Positions 62,216-64,000 of a DNA stretch of 64,000 nucleotides are shown one piece after another. Source of the stretch: Bradyrhizobium sp. AZCC 1610 (GTDB lineage: Bacteria; Pseudomonadota; Alphaproteobacteria; Rhizobiales; Xanthobacteraceae). Every line of letters begins with the position of its first letter. The first letter of the stretch is position 1. The stretch is taken from the NCBI RefSeq assembly GCF_036924515.1, contig NZ_JAZHRR010000001.1:6791001-6855000 (forward strand), in the 5' to 3' direction. Under the pieces are notes generated by a model that was not told where the DNA came from, did not search any database, and saw nothing but the letters and a program-made list of their open reading frames with translations. Both the position numbers and the translations under genes were made by a program.

Positions 62216-63569
62216 TCAGAACGCCGTCCCCGCCCGCTTCGGCTTCGGATCCTCGCCCTCAGCCTCGCGCGGCACCGGCGCGATCTTGAGGGCCGTGATG
62301 CGGTTGCGCTCACGGCGCAGCACGCGGAAGCGGAAGCCATGGAAGGTAAAACTCTGCCCGCGCTCGGGGATCGAGCGCGCTTCGTGAATCACGAGGCCGG
62401 CGACGGTCGTTGCCTCCTCGTCCGGCAGATGCCAGTTCATGGCGCGGTTGAGGTCGCGGATCGGCACCGAGCCGTCCACCACCACCGAGCCGTCGAGTTG
62501 GGCGCGGACCGCCGGTCACCACGACGTCGTGCTCGTCGGAAATATCGCCGACGATTTCTTCCAGAATGTCTTCCAGCGTCACCATGCCTTCGACCTCGCC
62601 ATACTCGTCGACGACGAGCGCGAAGTGGGTCTTGCGGCGGCGGAACGCCTTCAACTGTTCGGACAGCGGCCGCATCTCCGGCACGAACCAGGGCGGCAAC
62701 ATGATGGCCGAAACGTTGATGCGCGACATGTCGCCCTCGGAGACGCGGATCGCGCGCAGCAAATCCTTGGCGTGCAGCACGCCGATGATGTTCTCCGGCT
62801 TGTCGCGCCACAGCGGGATGCGGGTGTATTCGGTCGCCAGCACCTCGCGCACCAGTTCGTCCGGCGGCAAGTCGGCATTGATCATCACCATCGAGGTGCG
62901 ATGGACCATGACGTCAGACACGGCGAGGTCACCGAAGCGGAAGACGTTGTGGATGTACTCGGCCTCGCCGCTTTCAATGCCGCCGTGCACGGCCGATTCT
63001 TCCACCAGCCCTTCGATCTCGGAATCGGTGAGGATTTCATGCTGCGAGGATTCCTTGACGCCGAGCAGGCGCAAGATCCCGCGCGAGGCGGTGTTGAGCA
63101 GCCAGTTAAGCGGATAGAAAGCCAGATAGGACAAATAGAGCGGATAAGCGATCCACTGCGAAACCGGCATCGGCTCCCTGATCGCCAGCGTCTTCGGCAC
63201 TTGCTCGCCTACGACGATGTGCAGCGAGGAAAATACCAGGAAGCCGGTCAGGAACGACACGAAGTGCAGGGTCGGTTCCGACATTCCTAGCGGGATGAGC
63301 ATCGGTTCGAGCAGCGCCGAAACCGTGGGTTCGCCGACCCAGCCGAGGCCGAGCGAGGCCATGGTGATGCCGAGCTGGCAACAGGCAAGATAGGCCTCGA
63401 TGTTATTCATCATGCTATGCAGCAGGTGGGCGCCGAAACGATTCTGCTCGACCATCACCCTGATGCGAAACCCGCGGCTCTTCACCAGCGCAAACTCGGC
63501 GGCCACGTAGAACGCGTTGGCGGCGAGCAGCAGAAACGCGAGCAGCAGATTGAATGCAGTCGAACTCAT
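62216..63569 (-). pseudogene. CorC/CNNM-type membrane protein (DUF21-CBS-CorC_HlyC), frameshifted near the C-terminus
   Basis: DUF21 transmembrane domain (MSSTAFNLLLAFLLLAANAFYVAAEFALVKSR to TASRGILRLLG), two CBS motifs (SDVMVHRTSMVMINADLP; INVSAIMLPPWFVP) and the start of the CorC_HlyC domain. An extra C in 62509-62512 (plus strand) shifts the frame after DEHDVVVTG; without it the sequence continues VRAQLDGSVVVDGSVPIRDLNRAMNWHLPDEEATTVAGLVIHEARSIP to GTAF. The rest of the domain is conserved, so either a sequencing error or a recent mutation is likely. It would affect Mg/Co transport or efflux. It lies downstream of aroB on the same strand. Confidence 0.88.
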
Positions 63570-63639
63570 GATTGCCTCGCGGCGACGGCCCCGGCCGTGC
63601 GCGACGTGTCGCCCGCAATGCCCTCGGACAACCCCGTTC

Positions 63640-64000
63640 TCATCCCGACAGCTTCTGTTGCAGGAAGTCGCGCACCAGCGCCGGCTCGACGTCGTTTGCG
63701 ACCACCGCGCGGCCGATCGCCAGCAGCAGGATGAACGTAAGCTTGCCGCGCTTGACCTTCTTGTCCTGCGCCATCAACGCCATCAGCGCGTCGGCATCCG
63801 CCAGCCCCTCCTGCGCAAAGCCTGCGATATCCTGCAAATGGGTCGGCAGGCCGACGGAAGCAAGATGGCGTTCGACGCGGGCGGCATCGGCCTCGGAGAT
63901 CATGCCGAGTTCGGCGGAAAATTCCGCTGCCAGCACCATGCCGACGGAGACGCCTTCGCCGTGGAACAGGCGATCGGAAAAGCCGGTCGCGGCCTCCAGC
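63640..64000 (-). CDS. aroB: 3-dehydroquinate synthase, C-terminal part
   Basis: The frame runs off the window end. The visible part includes LFHGEGVSVGMVLAAEFSAELGMI, whose HGE block holds a zinc ligand of DHQ synthase, and AQDKKVKRGKLTFILLLAIGRA, the conserved DKKVxxGxLxF segment that binds the substrate. The enzyme makes 3-dehydroquinate from DAHP in the shikimate pathway. aroK would normally lie upstream. Confidence 0.93.
   Translation of the reverse strand, partial: LEAATGFSDRLFHGEGVSVGMVLAAEFSAELGMISEADAARVERHLASVGLPTHLQDIAGFAQEGLADADALMALMAQDKKVKRGKLTFILLLAIGRAVVANDVEPALVRDFLQQKLSG

Noticed and set aside
1..64000. CRISPR array, prophage or integrative element with integrase
   Set aside because: No regularly spaced repeats, integrase, phage structural genes or att duplication at the tRNA gene were seen. 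The repeats present are dispersed hairpins.

Overview
The window is GC-rich chromosomal DNA from an alphaproteobacterium, most likely Bradyrhizobium or a close relative in the Nitrobacteraceae. Three things point there: cobS/cobT next to a J-domain gene and bolA; the run carD - fdxA - S4 protein - Suv3-like helicase - DUF3108 - rpmB, typical of Rhizobiales; and many dispersed palindromic intergenic repeats. The identification rests on gene content and style, not on a database search. I recognise one tRNA gene, tRNA-Arg(CCT), and no rRNA or CRISPR array.

Layout. 1-4.7 kb: the end of an SDR gene, an Asp/Glu/hydantoin racemase, alpha/beta hydrolases, a GST and a MerR regulator with a probable MerR-type promoter. 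5-8.4 kb: a RoxA-like dihaem cytochrome and an HSL-type esterase. 8.5-12.2 kb: tRNA-Arg, then a tricarboxylate-type binding protein/cupin/RraA-like operon divergent from an AraC regulator. 12.4-16.5 kb: small envelope proteins, a ketopantoate reductase-like protein and an SDR. 16.8-24.5 kb: a CoA-ester catabolic region with two acyl-CoA dehydrogenases (one broken), two enoyl-CoA hydratases, a VOC protein and a branched-chain-type binding protein, split by an IS4-family insertion sequence. 24.7-28 kb: a large SAM-cyclase-ATPase-TPR regulator. 28.4-36 kb: a VOC protein, a secreted nuclease-like protein, an M48 lipoprotein protease, AraC, an MBL hydrolase, a broken DUF1326 gene, a tandem pair of small secreted paralogues and a 39-residue membrane protein. 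36-43.8 kb: the conserved carD to rpmB block. 43.9-48.1 kb: an AT-rich insertion carrying one very large gene, flanked by possible gene remnants. 48-54 kb: a DUF2235 hydrolase, dispersed repeats, a DUF2336 protein, an old yellow enzyme and an esterase-like protein. 54-64 kb: cobT, cobS, DedA, a divergent citrate synthase pair (one fused to a DNA-binding domain), a J-domain protein, BolA, a CorC-type membrane protein and the end of aroB.

The best candidate for an undescribed system is the 1034-residue protein at 44442-47546: an N-terminal calcineurin-like phosphoesterase with its full metal-binding motif set, then a STAND/AAA-like region whose P-loop appears to lack its lysine, then a long helical region. 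This is the layout of single-protein effector-sensor defence systems, but the defence role is inference. Other points of note are an IS inserted in the loop of a repeat hairpin with a transposase frameshift, a MerR-like fused citrate synthase facing a second citrate synthase across operator-like palindromes, and a tandem gene-plus-promoter duplication.

Five genes carry single-base frameshifts: the transposase, one acyl-CoA dehydrogenase (two breaks), a DUF1326 gene and the CorC-like gene. Some of these may be sequencing errors.
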